DNA of 64,000 nucleotides from Catenaria anguillulae PL171 (GCA_002102555.1 MCFL01000002.1:248001-312000); one strand, 5' to 3'; shown: positions 11,343-23,878, numbered from the stretch's first letter. Numbers and translations: made by a program. The notes: generated from the sequence alone by a model not told the origin.

Positions 11343-13311
11343 ATGGCTCAAGCATATGAACTACTGACATTGAGCGATGCCGCTAACGACGAGCCGCCCG
11401 TCTCGCCAGGAAAAGTGTGGGAAGGTAGGTGCTCAGCGCACAATCGCAGTTGCAATTCGGTCGCTATAACCTGTCGTGAACAAATACCATTTGTAGTGCA
11501 TCTGTCACGGGAACATGTGGTTGCAGCACAGTCGCTCGTATGTAAGCTGTGCAAGGCTCTCTATCTCAGTGGGGCTCCGCTCTACGCGGTCGAGGGTATG
11601 CTAAGCGAAGAGAAAACTGATGAAGGACGACAGCGTGACTGACGCTCGGCTGGGATTAATTCAGGTCGGGCAGAAGCGATTTCTGCAGCAATAGGGCTGC
11701 CATTGACCATTGTCGCTCTGCCTGGCAGCCTCTTCTTTGCATTCGGATGCAGTGATGAGTTGGACCTCTGGCCGAACACGTTCATCATTCACGGGAACCA
11801 GGGAAACAACTTGTATCGGATGCAGCGACTGGATCAGCTCGCCAAAACCCTTGCAGGCGCGCAGCGGGACGTTGCTGCTCTTGCCTCAATCCGTCAACGG
11901 CTGCTCAAAGCCATGGGAGAGCAAGACGACCCACCAGCTGGGAGCAAGTCGGGGACACTTGCCCAGCCAACCAATCGCCAGCGGCGAGGGTCCATGAAAC
12001 ATTCCAATCCTCAATCGGCGTCACATTCGGCATACAACTCGGTCTGGTCCTTGTCAGCCTCTACACACATTCGCAATGCGACCGATTTGAACTTGGCAAA
12101 CATGTGGCGACCATTACCTACGCTTTCGCTTTCTTCCTTTCAACTTCAAGCATATGAGGCCGAGCTCGATGCAATTCTGGCCACGGGCGACTTTTCTACA
12201 CCACGGATGCGAGTTTTGTGTCAAGCAACGGCGAGCATGCTCCTCGCTGTCGCCATCACTCCGGTTACATTTCAAGACATGGCGTTCACTTGGCTCATGG
12301 GCCTGCTCCACGGCTATCTCTTGCACATTGAGGCTGGACTCGAAATGCGGTCTGGGTCCATGGACGTAGTCATTCCGCTGATTATTGGCTTCTTTGGACG
12401 GTTGACGGAAATCAGCCTCACGCCGGATACTGTTTGTTTTGCGACCATTGCCATGATGCCGCTGTTTACCTATTTCCCTGCCATGCCTCTGTACGCTGTC
12501 ACCTGCCACCTGTGGATTGTGAAATCCACTTTGAGATGAACCGTTACTCACAATTGAAGCCATGCCATTCTGCCGCAGAACACTTGCCATGCTCGAGATT
12601 TCAGCCCACAAGATTGTGACTGGTACCGTGCGCATGCTCGAGTCCTTTATGCGAATTGTCAAGCTTGGATTCGGCATGATTATTGGCGCTGGTATTGCCT
12701 CTGCGATTCTCACTGGACATGCAACAGGCGGAAGCACCATTTGCATCAATGCGAATCGACAGGGCACCCTGGAACTCCGATCGTATCCGTTGCTCATGCC
12801 ATTTGCGCTCGTCCCGTGCGCCCTGTCCGTGTTTGTTCTGCAACGAACGCATCCATGTCAGTGGCCATGGATGCTCGTGACGAGCGCGATTGGGTATCTC
12901 TGTATGCAGCCCTGTCTGACCTTCGTCCGCTGCACGTCCTCATTTACTTGCGCCTGACTGACGCTCTTCCATTCCATAGCTCTGCTCCTTCTTGAATCCA
13001 TTGGCATGGAACGCAGCATGTCCTCGGCATTCACAGCCATGATAGTTTCGGGTACCAGCCAATACCTTGCAAAGAAACGCAATCATCTTGGCCTCGCCAC
13101 GCTCAACTCAGGTCTCTTTTGGCTGTTTCCGGGCTCGACCTATGTGCGTGGTGCGCTCGAGCTGCTCACGGATAACATTGAGAGTTGCCTCACATTCGCC
13201 GGTGACGCCATTACCCGGTCACTGAGTATTGTTCTCGGCCTCTATGTCGCACGAGTCTTCTTTGCGGCCATGTGGAAACGAAAAGGTCGGCTGGCGGATT
13301 TAGGTGCATGA
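11343..13311 (+). CDS. ThrE/Prm10-family membrane transporter (DUF1212 plus DUF3815)
   Basis: Fungal relative of bacterial threonine/serine exporter ThrE and yeast Prm10. Five exons: 11343-11424, 11497-11595, 11665-12490, 12579-12901 and 12980-13311, giving 553 aa in one frame. Splicing joins LYLSGAPLYAVEG to RAEAISAAIGLPLTIVALPG, the conserved N-terminal cytosolic fold of the family. The membrane half follows: VLCQATASMLLAVAITP, MDVVIPLIIGFFGRLTEI, the motif LAMLEISAHKIVTGTVRM, IIGAGIASAIL, and the C-terminal bundle (AFTAMIVSGTSQYLAKKRN, GLATLNSGLFWLFPGS). A Ser/Asn-rich insertion (about 125-195) separates the halves. Intron 1 is 72 nt and stop-free, so retention would leave the frame open. 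Substrate cannot be told from sequence. Confidence 0.88.
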
Positions 13312-13385
13312 GCACAGGCACCAATTAAATATGTACATGAAGATGAACATGTTATACAGAGCCGAGTGCAAAACATTTAAAGCGA

Positions 13386-16300
13386 TCATGGGAGCGCAAT
13401 GACGCGGTTTGAAGGTTTGCTCTTCTTGTATCGAGAAATGGATTGCAAGGATCGGTAATGCCGCAAGTACCAGGCCACCGTGTTCTTCTCTGGCTGAGCT
13501 GACGGTTTGCGTCGGTAGTGATCCAGAGAACTCATGCTCGTCGCCTTTTTGAGCTTGGCTAGGGCATGAGCCGCTGACAGCGGTCGTGGAGTCGGCGGAG
13601 GATCAACATGTGGCAGAGTAGCTGTGCCTCGAATCATTTGCTCTTTTCTGGGAGAATGTGCTGGTGGAGGCGGTGAAAGGACGGAGGAAACCAACGAGCC
13701 TTGGTGAAGCGAAGGGGCAGATGGTAAGATGGCTGGCGCGATTGGAGTCGACCTGGAAGTTGCCGGGCCCGAAGCAAGTGTCGTGGACGGGAGAATCGGC
13801 CGAGCAGCAGGAATCGGCCCGGACTCAAGGACGTCATCGGATTCAATCTCGGGAACCGGCTCTTGCGTCGCACCAAAGGGATTGTACGTGTCACTTGTCA
13901 AATCCGCGATATCGGGCGGACGAGTTGATGAGAAGTCTCGCGAAGACTTGCGAGGTGGAACGACTGACAGCCGGCGAAGTGGCGTGACACTGGTCCTGCG
14001 ACTCAGAACTATTGACGTTGTCGATGTGAGCGATACAGCAGCCGACGGTTGGCCATTTGCTTGGCCGGCCGAGGTTGTTGAGCTTGATGTAAATCCTGGC
14101 ATGAACCGTTCGGCGATACTCATTCGGCGTGTTCCTGCACTTGCCGGCACTGGTGCTGCTGCGCTGCCATCACGATTCCCGGGGAAAATACTCATGCGCC
14201 GACCTGGCACACCTGGCAATGCGGGCACTCCCCGCATAATCGACGCCCGTCGACTCGAACTCGCCGATGGCGGTGCGATGCCGGACTGCATGCTGGCATT
14301 GGTCGTAGAGCCAGACAAGATGCGCGCTCGTGAAGCAAATGCCGGAGCCACTGCTGTGATTTTGGGCCCAGTCGACTCGGACGCATTCGTGCCCAAAGTA
14401 CCTGTCGATGTGGAGCTGGCAGAAGATCCCGGCATGTTGCTGGAAGAGCGAGATCGAAGTGATGGGGAGTTTGCAGCCGACCGACGAGAGCCATAGCGAG
14501 CAGCTGCCCTGGGAACAAAGATTTTCGCCTGCATCACGGCACTCGAGGGAGTCACCATGGACATGGTGGACGAGCTCGGCAGCTGTGATGACGACCTGAG
14601 GGACATGAGCGATCGAGGTTGTTGCGGCGCCGGCTGGTTGAGATTGACAAGTGATGTGGCGTCAAATTGAAGCTCCTTGGCGAGCTCGGGATTGTCACGC
14701 AGCGAAGTGTTCTTGGTGCTGACTTCCTTGAGCCGTTGCTCGGCGCGAGCAAAGATGCCGATGGCTTCTTCAGGGTACAGACCTAGGACGAAATCGAGCT
14801 CTTCACGGCGAAGTACATAAACATCACAGGCAGTCGCTGCAATCACAGTTGCAGTGCGAAGCACTTGGTTGAACAGCGATAGCTCGCCCATGAATGAACC
14901 TGATCGCAAGTCTGCCCAGACCCTTGTGTGGTCGTCAGAAATGACTTGAGCGTGACCGCTCTTGATCTGAAAAATTGTCAAAGTCAGGAGAAGTATATAT
15001 GTAACGACAGGCAGCAGATAATGCGCACAATGTACATCTCATTTCCAATGTCGTTCTGTAAAGACATAACAGAAGTGAGCGGGGCGAACGGATGTTGAGC
15101 ACGATCAGACGGCGAGCAAAGGATGGAATCATCACAACGATACCTTGTTCACAATGACCTCGCCTTGTGCAAAGAACACTTCGTGCGTCAAACTCGCAAG
15201 ACATTTGATGACCGGCCGACTGCATGGGGTGAAGAGTGGGACCTGAGCACAGTGTCTAGTCAGATGCGACAAGCCTTGACATTCATTAATGCCAATCCAA
15301 AACCCACCTTGCGCAAGCTGTCACCATAAACCTTGAGCAGCAACTCGGCTCTGGTCACGTTGGGCAACCCATCGAACAACTGAACAAAGCGCAGGCGGCC
15401 TTGATGCACATTCCAAATCTGCGTGTAGTATGCAGCGACCCGCCTTTGTGCAGACTCGTCAATGCCATGCTTGCGCAAGTAGCGGCACATGGACCGAATT
15501 TCGTGTTCAACGCGAGATTTTTCGGAAAGCGTGTTGGTCAAGTGAGAAAAGAAAGTTGCCTACAAGCGTTTGCTTTGGTCGATGAGTCCGTATGATTGGG
15601 ACGAAGGTAGGCAGAGACCCCAAGCGAGCAAGCGTATGACGCACAATGTAAATTGCGAGCAGAAGGGCTCCCGTCCAACTGTACACATTGCTGAGGATCA
15701 TTTCAGCGGTGTTGGCGCTTTTCTCGTTGCCCTGTCCGGGAACAACGACAACTGGCAAGACACAAACAAGGTCAAACCATTGCCATGATGTATCAGTGAC
15801 GTCAATTACAACGAACCCGTCAAACACCATATGAAAACGTAGACATAGCGTTCCATAGGATGTCGATCAAAGTGCTCCGAATAGAGGTTGACGTAGGCAT
15901 ACTTTGACGCCCACGTTACCTCGCCATGCCCATGCTGGACGTGTTTCTCGAGCAACCACCATCCGCACGCAAACCAATGGATCAATTGAAGCACAAGCAC
16001 AAAGTAGAAGGCGAGCGTAAACTGATGAGATACGAGCAGTGCATTTCCCTTGTCTTTGGCCAGTCGCCACCATCGATGCAAATGGAACAGTGAATGTAGT
16101 TGGAGATACCACAGCAGCCATTCGGGGACAATGTGCTGAAAGAGGGTGGTGACAGGGAGGCAGCCCACGATCGTCCATGGTGCATAGCTTTCCCAGGCAC
16201 GCCGCCGTATCCGCTTAGTATCAGTGATGAGATAGCCCTCAGAATCGTGGTATGCGGTCCGCGAGGTGATCCAGATATCGGCGGCGATAACACCACAAGT

Positions 16301-16712
16301 CGAAAGCTCGACCAATGAGGAGGCTGTGTAGCTCACGCCGTCGACACCAAAGGCAATCAACAGAGGGCAGTGTGCAAGTTGGGCAAAGCTTGCCACGAAG
16401 GCCAGGAACCGAATCATGGCGAGAACAATCGAGTCGGGCATGAACACTGCTGGAAGCCGAACTCGATCGCGCCAAGAGCGGAGGCGGGGGTCCAGCTGTT
16501 CTGGGTCTGTGATACCCCGGTAATCCCTGGAAGGCATGGTGACATTATGACATGTATTGCATCGAGTGAAGCGAAACACCAGCCAAGGAAAGTTGGAGGT
16601 GGTCAGCACTCGCTGACTGTGCGCGTCGCTCACGATTTCGCGAACGATTGCCACGCTGGTGCATCATGCGGTGCCCCTTCAATGACGTCTGGCACCAAGT
16701 CTTCGAGCAGAG
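13386..16712 (-). CDS. Cyclic-nucleotide-gated/HCN-type ion channel; N-terminus unresolved
   Basis: Resolved exons: 16712-16634, 16526-15817, 15751-15645, 15559-15308, 15242-15144, 15055-15029 (27 nt) and 14966-13386; about 950 aa in one frame. Six TM helices: an S1-like RFLAFVASFAQLAH, S5-like TLAFYFVLVLQLIHWFACGW, a pore helix RYVYVFIWCLT, and S6 NVYSWTGALLLAIYI running into ATFFSHLTNTLSEK and the C-linker (YLRKHGIDESAQRRV). The cNMP-binding domain reads GEVIVNK-NDIGNEMYI-IKSGHAQV and GSFMGELSLFNQVLRTATVIA, keeping the Glu and Arg that hold cyclic nucleotides. The filter position is VVPGQG, not GYGD or TIGET. The 430-residue Ser/Arg-rich tail looks disordered. A first exon is still missing; an ATG at 16870 did not join in frame. 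Family known from zoospore signalling in Blastocladiomycota. Confidence 0.85.
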
Positions 16713-17217
16713 CTGCAGACAACCGACACGACACATACAGAGCTGATATTGCAGCCAGTCATCTTCGCCAAAGCTCGCTCAATGTCCACCCTGGAAATGT
16801 CGTTTGCCGCATCGAATATTTCCACCTGTCTATCTGTGCTCAAGATGTGCTCAGATCTGATGTGATCCATGCTGCACAATGAGGGCTTCCGATCCGTCGG
16901 CCGACGCTGCAACGATGTCAAGTGATCAAAAATGAGTTGCTGGCTCCGCCGCTGTTTTCGTATCCGTATGGCTCTCGCTCCTTGCAATTGTGTCGTCAAC
17001 CCATGCAAACAGTTGAAATGGATATCTCTGCTACACGGCCAAGCACACTCTGAAATTCTCATGCTCCGCTCCCGCAACATTGCGCTTCCGTCCATCCCAT
17101 CCCATCCTGCCAAGCGCCCAAGCACCCGTCTTCCAAGACCGCCAACCCGGCCGCTGCCCCTTCGTCGCCATAGCCGTCAAACCATTCCGAAAAGTTGCGC
17201 CCAAAGCCTGACTCAAC
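16713..17217. other. Divergent 5' region of channel and PWWP-like genes
   Basis: Should hold the missing first exon of the channel and both promoters. A minus-strand ORF from the ATG at 16870 (MDHIRSEHILSTDRQ) is a candidate first exon, but no donor in it gives the right phase for the exon starting at 16712. Confidence 0.4.
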
Positions 17218-19921
17218 ATGAGTTCGTCGAATCCAGTGCCCATTGTCTATCATTCCAGGAAAACCCAAGGACGCACTCAAGGTGAAATCCCGACGGCTGG
17301 CCGACCATCCTCTCGTCCAACTACCCGGGCCCCTCGAAAGGGGCAGGAAAAGGCCTTGTCCGCGCTAGACAAAGCTGCGGCGGGCAAATCGGGATCGATT
17401 GCTCCACCTACTGGAATAGTCAAGCTGGGTTCAGCCGCACGAGCAGCCGCATCCAAAGCCAAAGATCAGCCGCGCACTTCCAACAAGCTCGATCTATCAA
17501 CAGTGCAGGCTGGGCAGCTGCTATGGCATCGCCTCGAAGGCCCGCCGCCGCTCTGGATCCCGGCCAAGGTGTCCAAAGTCAACATTCATGAACAACGCCG
17601 AAGCGACTCGGCCGTGACCCTTTTTTTGGCGCATCAATCGCAAATGGTAACGGTATCGCAGTCCGACATTGATAATGGAGCCAAACCCGTCTTGGAGGCA
17701 TTTGAAGCTTGCCATCGATCGCGTATGGATGCGCTCAAGAATCGAGCCAGCCCCGAGTCAGGACGGTTTGGCGAGGTGGCACGGTTGGGACTGGAAAAGT
17801 TGAATGGCGATTGGAGGGCCTCTGGCCGGAGCAATGGTAACAGTGGTGCGATTGATGCCTTCACTTGCATGTCCTTTCAGCGATTTCTAACCATTTTCGC
17901 ACGTGGCATAGCTCTTTCGGCACTCGCTGGTTCGTATGCGTCTTCGCTGTTTTCTTTCCGTTCATGTCTCTGACATGTACCTCTTGTATCCACCGCCATT
18001 ACTTTTAGGTGGTGGCCTCGCATACAAGCTCTCATCAAGTGTATCGTCAATTACCCAGTCGCCCGCCAAAATCAAGCCAATGTCGCACACCAAGTCAGAA
18101 TCCGACCTCTCCGATATTGATTGTTCGTTTCTCCTGTTCCACTCCTGCATGACATCCCGCCGCCGCCACTCACCAGTCATTTCTTGAGCAGGCTCTGACG
18201 ACGATTTCCAAGGGGCTTCCAACCAAAAGTCACGCAAACGTGCAAGCTCTCCTTCTGCCTCTGCATCTGCTTCGTCTTCCTCCGCGCCTGCGAAAAAGGC
18301 GCGAACCGAGCCTCCAAAGCCAGAAACAGGCATCACAACCATCACATTTACTCGCCGGGCAGCTCGACCACCCATTCCCACCTCCAATTCAACGTCGGAT
18401 CCACGTCCCATGACCAATTTTTCTCAAGACTCCATTCTCGATTCCATCCTGTCTCAAGACTATGTTCCACCGGTCGTCTCGGGCTTTGAATCCGACTCGG
18501 ACATGGACATTCCGGGCGTCGGCCCATCTGCTCCGCGACACTCGCACCTCGAACTGTCTGTCCCGATCGGTATCAGCATCCTCGCCCACCGGTCCGACTC
18601 GGAGCTGGGATCGCGCTTTGCCCCCGCGCGCGTGATTGGATACGCCCCCAACGACCAACTGCACGTGCGTTTCTACGACGGACAAGAGCACGACCACCTC
18701 CCCCGCACCGAAATGGTCATCATGGGTGATGCCGAGTTTGGGTCGGCCAACGTGGAAACCATTCCGGATCCGCCACCCGTCCCGCGCGGATACCGCAACC
18801 CAGTGCTCGAGGCACGACTCAAGGCCGTGTTTTTGGGCGCGCTCGATGACATTGTCTGCGGTAACCGCACGTGCGCACGTGTGGCGCTGTATAACAAATC
18901 GGTCAGTGTGCGTGCTGTGGATCGGCGCGCAGCAGAAACCGAATTGGCGGGTCGGCTGGGCGGCGAGCCCTTCTCAAAGCCGGAAATCAAGTTGATTCGC
19001 CGCGCGCTCGAGGCTCGCTATGTGTTGGGTGTGCCCGGGTTGGCCGAGGAGCCTGAGGAGGTGCTCATGTCAAGCCAATGTGACGAGCTGGACATGCCGA
19101 GTAGCAGCCAAGGGAGGCGAGGTGCAGTCGCCAAGGGCAAGGGGAAAGCGAAGGGAGGGGCGGCAAATGCCAAGGCGGGCAAGGCGGTGGCGGCACCCTT
19201 GCAAGTGTCGCCGGATCGTCAGCGGCGGTCGCGAAAGGGTGTCACCACATATGCTGAGTCGTCGTCCGATTCCGAGTTGGAGTTTGTCAAGGAGCAAGAT
19301 GCCGGCGGCAACATTGTGACCGGTGGTCCTGCCACTCCTGACCACCCGCAGCTCGCTATGCCGCATGTACTTGCCGAATCCGAAGTCGCCGCCGCGCCTT
19401 CTCTCGAGTCCACTTTTCCTGCCCCGCCTTCTACCCTTCCACGCAAGGAACAGCGATTTGTGGATCTTGTCTTGTTCCCAGAGTGTTTGGCCCGCCTCCT
19501 GATCCTCACTCACTTGACTGATACGCGCACGGGCGAGATTGCCAACACGGGCATCCGCACGGCCGGTGGCGCAATTGACAACATGAAGGTGGACGAGTTG
19601 ATCACGCTCGGATCTTCGTCGTCGACATTGTCGTCGTCGCAACCGCACGCCCCTGCACCAACTACGAGCGGCAATCCGAGTGTTCCCGAATGGCACTTGC
19701 GCGCCATGAAGCGGTTCAAGCTCAATTCGGACCACTTCAACGATCCACGCACGTGGCGCGACGTGCCTGCGGTAACGGTCCAGTACGGGTTGTCGGCCGA
19801 AGAAGAGGCACAAGTGTTGCCCATGGCCGAGGAGTTGTTGCGTGATTGTCACTGGATGCAGGCGTTGTTGTTGTTGAAGCGCAGCAACTCGGGCAAGGGG
19901 CATGGGCGGTCGAGGAGATAA
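17218..19921 (+). CDS. Putative chromatin reader with PWWP-like and Tudor-like modules
   Basis: Three exons: 17218-17836, 18009-18122 and 18192-19921, giving 820 aa. Introns have donors GTAACA (172 nt) and GTTCGT (69 nt). Order: a basic Ala/Lys/Pro N-terminus; a PWWP-like module (about 98-175; AGQLLWHRLEGPPPLWIPAK, then LFLAHQSQMVTV); an acidic/Ser patch (SESDLSDIDCSDDDF) followed by a basic nuclear-signal-like run; a Tudor-like module (about 330-385; RVIGYAPNDQLHVRFYDG); a helical domain ending IKLIRRALEARYVLGVPG; an AT-hook-like Lys/Gly/Ala linker; and a C-terminal domain (DPRTWRDVPAVTVQYGLSAE). Nuclear chromatin or DNA-repair work is likely by domain type, but I cannot name an orthologue. 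Confidence 0.6.
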
Positions 19922-20404
19922 ATTTCGATGTGTGTGCTTGGTACTGGTCACTGGCAGCGGCAATGGGGAGTGAATCGAATGCGTTTTTTTTTTCTGTATT
20001 TGTATGAATGCCATGGCATTGTTTCCGACATCAATTGTTCACGGATCTAGAACTGAAATCATTGTTATCCGAGCCGAAACCAAGCACCAGTCGTTCGTGT
20101 GAGCCTGACGCTGAGCGCATCTGATCCCCATCTCTGAGTGTGGCACCTTTATCGGTATTGTATTGAAATTGAAGAATTCTGACTCACGTGCGAGAAAAAA
20201 TTACAACAACAAATCAGGACCAATCACTGTATGCACCCAACGCCAATACGGAGGTTCAGATCGAGCCAAAAGCGGTGTGCTGACCAATCGCGCGGAAGGC
20301 ATGTTGTTGGGCATTGCAAGGAAACGCACCAACCCAATACACCAGAGTGCACGCGACCTTGGAATCACGCGGCCGCGTGCCTTAAGCGCAGTGTCAGCTG
20401 ACGA
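19922..20404. other. Intergenic, no gene seen
   Basis: Between two convergent 3' ends. Only short unsupported ORFs; a T-rich run near 19986 may belong to the 3' processing region of the upstream gene. Confidence 0.4.
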
Positions 20405-21718
20405 CTACGCAAAGGGAGGAGCAATACCAGACAGAAGCCACCGTGAGGCGGCATCGTCGGCAGCAAGACGGGTATGGTCGTGGCGACCAACAGGGCAAAG
20501 GAACTTGGAAATGGCGACGCCGCGCCAGCGGTGAGGAATCGGGTGATGGGTGTCGAGGTGGTGGGAGTATGGCGTCAAACACGCCAGGCAAAAGATGGAC
20601 GGAAGGGGCAGAGGAGGATCGAGAGGGGCCGGGAGCGAAGACGGTAGCGCCGCAACCATCTTGTAGGGAAGCCGCTTGGGTTGCTTTCGCAACTGGGCCG
20701 GTCGTGGAAGAGGCGGAGCCGGGGCAACAAACGGGGGCGGGTCGGCCATGGGCATGTCTGGGGGCAGACGGAACCGGGACGTGGGCGTGGGGTGGTAAAC
20801 CGGCACGTATCCGTCGTACTTGGAGTGTCGCCTGCGAAGCACCACCGCGTCTGTTGCCGCCAGCTGCGGCGGGTCTTGGGGCGGGAGCATGGCAACATGT
20901 GCTTCCCACGCAAGCCGCAACGCTTCCTTGCTCTCGAGCGAGTTTGGATCGGGGTAAAAGGAGTAGATGGCCTTGGTGTGCCTCTCCCACACGTGCTCAA
21001 ACAGAATGTAAGAGACGGGCGAGAGGAGGAGGCCGGCGACGCGCGCAACAGGGGACTTGAGGCGCGTGCTGATCGGGCGGAGTAGGTCGATCACTTGAGT
21101 CGTGACGAGGCAGCCAGCAGCGAGGCGGAGCGAGGAGGTGTCTTTGAACCAGAGGCCAACCAGCCGGTGCGCAAGCGCCATGCGACGGATCGGCTTGGTC
21201 GTGAACGTGGACAAGAGCGACGCGACTGCACCGACCGCAAGGGCCTGTGCCGCCGCGCGGTCTTCCTCTCCTGCAGGGCACTCGAGCCAGTGCACAGAGT
21301 CGTCAAAGTAAGCTACGTCGGCCAGCGGGCAGCGCGGACACCAAGGACCTTCGTGATACTTATCCGGCCGGCGGGTAAAGTTGAGGAGTCGGGTGGGGAG
21401 GCTGTTGGTGCGAACCTTGATGCGCCGCGAGAGCACAGTGTTGGACGCAGTAGAAGAGTAGAGATCACCCGCGCAGCGACCGTCGTGCAAGGCGCATTCG
21501 GACGCGGCGGGGTGAACAACTGACCAGTCGATGTGAGGAGCGGCATCGCGGAGCTGGTAGTGGGCGCGGACTTGGGAGTGGAAGAGAATGAAACGGCGGG
21601 GGTCGTGGCTGACGATACGGGCCGTGAGCGATGGGTGGGGCGGGTTTGTCGAAAGAAAGTCTGGTGAGGAGTCGGAGCCTGGATGGGGAGGAGGGAGAAT
21701 GAGTGTGGCACCTTTCAT
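20405..21718 (-). mobile_element. Non-LTR retrotransposon (LINE) remnant: C-terminal zinc-knuckle ORF
   Basis: Open frame of about 437 aa from the first ATG at 21718; the frame stays open a little further without a better start. The key signal is NSLPTRLLNFTRRPDKYH, then CPRC, 12 residues, then HWLEC. This CCHC knuckle following a basic patch is typical of the C-terminal end of LINE reverse transcriptase proteins (the usual form is CPxC...EHLLLECP). No reverse transcriptase catalytic motif or endonuclease is present upstream, so this is 5'-truncated or a captured fragment. The downstream half is Pro-rich (PMADPPPFVAPAPPLPRP). It is intact for over 430 codons, which is unusual for a dead copy. 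A host protein with a similar knuckle is the alternative. Confidence 0.5.
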
Positions 21719-21781
21719 GCCACGATACAACCTTTGCGAATCCAACCGGAGCCTACAAGCAACCTCTGCCAGTCGTGGCAA

Positions 21782-23829
21782 TTTGCCACCAACGACGGAC
21801 TTTCCCTGGTCGTGGTGTGTGAGCGTGTGCGAATGCGCGAGTCGCCATTAGATCACAAATTCACCCCCAAGAGCACAGCGCATGATAGTTGCCGAGCGGT
21901 ACCATGCTAGGAAACGGTCCCATGTGCAATGGAAAATGCAGGGAACGCCATACGTACACTGGAGCGCAACCAACTGATGTGAATCTTCCGCAGCGCTGAA
22001 TGCCCCTACCGGGTCATGTTTCGGGAGACCGTGACTGCCCAATCGATGCAATGCTTGCATGCGAGCCCTTGGGCAGTTGAGCACGTCGAGTGGAATGAGC
22101 ACAGCGTCGCTAGCGGTGATGGATCAGACGTCGGTTTGGTTTGGGACAGGATGGGGAATCGAGCGAGAATGTAAATGTAAACGTGGGTGCCTGTCAGTTA
22201 CAGCCTGGTGGGAATCCGACAACACCGCAAGTCGCAGAGAGTCGTAGTATTGTGCGAGTTGGCCGGGTGATCTGCAATTTGTCGGCGGTTTGGCTCGCTG
22301 AAGGAGCTCATGTACATAGATTGGCCATCACTCGCCGGCTCGCTGACGTCCAATTCAGGACCATTCCAGTGCACTCCAGTCCGGAGTCACGAGTCCTGTG
22401 CACGATAACCGCCATGAGCTTGCGTTCTTGACAGACATCCGTGGCACATTGTACGCCCATCGCCTTGTTCCGCGCCCTGCTTGGAGCCAATCATCCGCCC
22501 GTCAGAGTTGCGAATCGGCGTCATACCCAGCTCTGCTTCATTCGAAGCTGGCACTGCTCCAGGAAACTTGCCCATTCACCCCTGAGGGACCGTTCGTGAC
22601 CCAGCTTGACTCAAATCCATGCACAATTGCGGGCAGAATGAGGATAGAGCTATTGCATGGACGCGCAGCATGTACAACCCCCCACATGAGACACGACGAG
22701 GAGAGAGGAATGTTGCAAAATGCATGCAGCATCCAGATAGCGGCAACTGGGTGTGCAAAAGGCAGGGATATGATTCACATGCAGCTGAGATCATTCGCTT
22801 AGAGTATTTCGAATGCAAGGGAGTTTCTGTCTCAAGAAGTTGCATGGAACAATCACTCGTGAGTCTATACTTGGTATCAACGATTGATTCCAGTTCTGAG
22901 TAAGTGTGCGCAACTAATATTAGGAACAAGTCCACGGTTTTTGGCCGATTAGATCGATGGATGATTAGGCAGGGTGGGGATAAGATTGGGTGAACACTGA
23001 TCACGAGCATGTGTCTCAGCTCAAACGTTCGCGTCGGCTCGGCCCTGCAAGGCTTCAATGGGTCAAGCTGTATGCTACCTGAGCTTACCGGCCGATTATT
23101 ACCTCCTGCCGCCGACAATGCTCAAGTGAGTCAAGCGTATACTTGCTTGAAGGGCGGTTGACACGTTGATTCAGCCGATCGACCAAAGTCATACATCCCG
23201 GTTTTCAATCGACGGGTGGAAGTCGTGCTTGGGCGTTCTGGCAGTTCGGGCCGTGCTTGTGAGCCTCATCCTACATACACACAGGCACGCAAAGGCGGAA
23301 GATGTCTCACATGATCAATGCAAAGCAAGACAGTGTGTGTCAATATGGATGCAGTCAGATGCAAGGGATCGATTTGCGGTCCCGAAGCGGGCCGAACATG
23401 AACGAGCACGAATCACGTGATGAATCAAAGCTTGCTTCTCGATCTGGACGCGTCGGAAAAGGCAGGGTCTGATGTCTCCCTTGCTGAGTTACCTAGCCCC
23501 TGCAAAAGAGTCGGTACCAGTACCGCAGAACCCTGATTCATCTTGGGCGTTGCGGGGTGACGCAGGCGAGAGCTGTCAGAGTTGGTTGGATGGCCTTTCA
23601 CTCAGCTGTGTGCGTGCTGGTCTGTTCAGCCGAATTGTGCAGGAGTCGAGGAACTTTATCGTCAGGGACGCGTCCATGTCTCGTCTCGCAGCTGCACTTG
23701 GACGCGCAAGCAAGCGTGATGCTTCTCAACCAAAGAACGTTGGCTCGAAATCACCCAAAGCTCACCACACGGTGTGTGCCACTCAGGCCCAGCAGACCAG
23801 ATGCTGGGGCAAGGCACGCGCACCGGCCG
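21782..23829. other. Long stretch without a supported gene
   Basis: About 2 kb flanking the LINE-like fragment and the GAPDH promoter. Six-frame reading shows only short ORFs with no motif, TM or conserved pattern. It could be decayed repeat or upstream regulatory DNA. I see no clear terminal or tandem repeats. Confidence 0.45.
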
Positions 23830-23836
23830 TATAAAG
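23830..23836 (+). promoter_or_regulatory. TATA box of the GAPDH gene
   Basis: The sequence tataaag lies 130 nt upstream of the GAPDH ATG in a GC-rich context. It is followed by a C/T-rich leader (23850-23958), as in strongly expressed fungal glycolytic genes. Confidence 0.7.
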
Positions 23837-23878
23837 GGCGCGCAGTCCCCCCGGTCACTCTTCTCTCTCTTGTCGTGA

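Noticed and set aside
16713-16738. 26-nt intron near the 5' end of the CNG channel
   Set aside because: Far below the minimum intron size seen here (65 nt), so the exon 5' boundary was left open.
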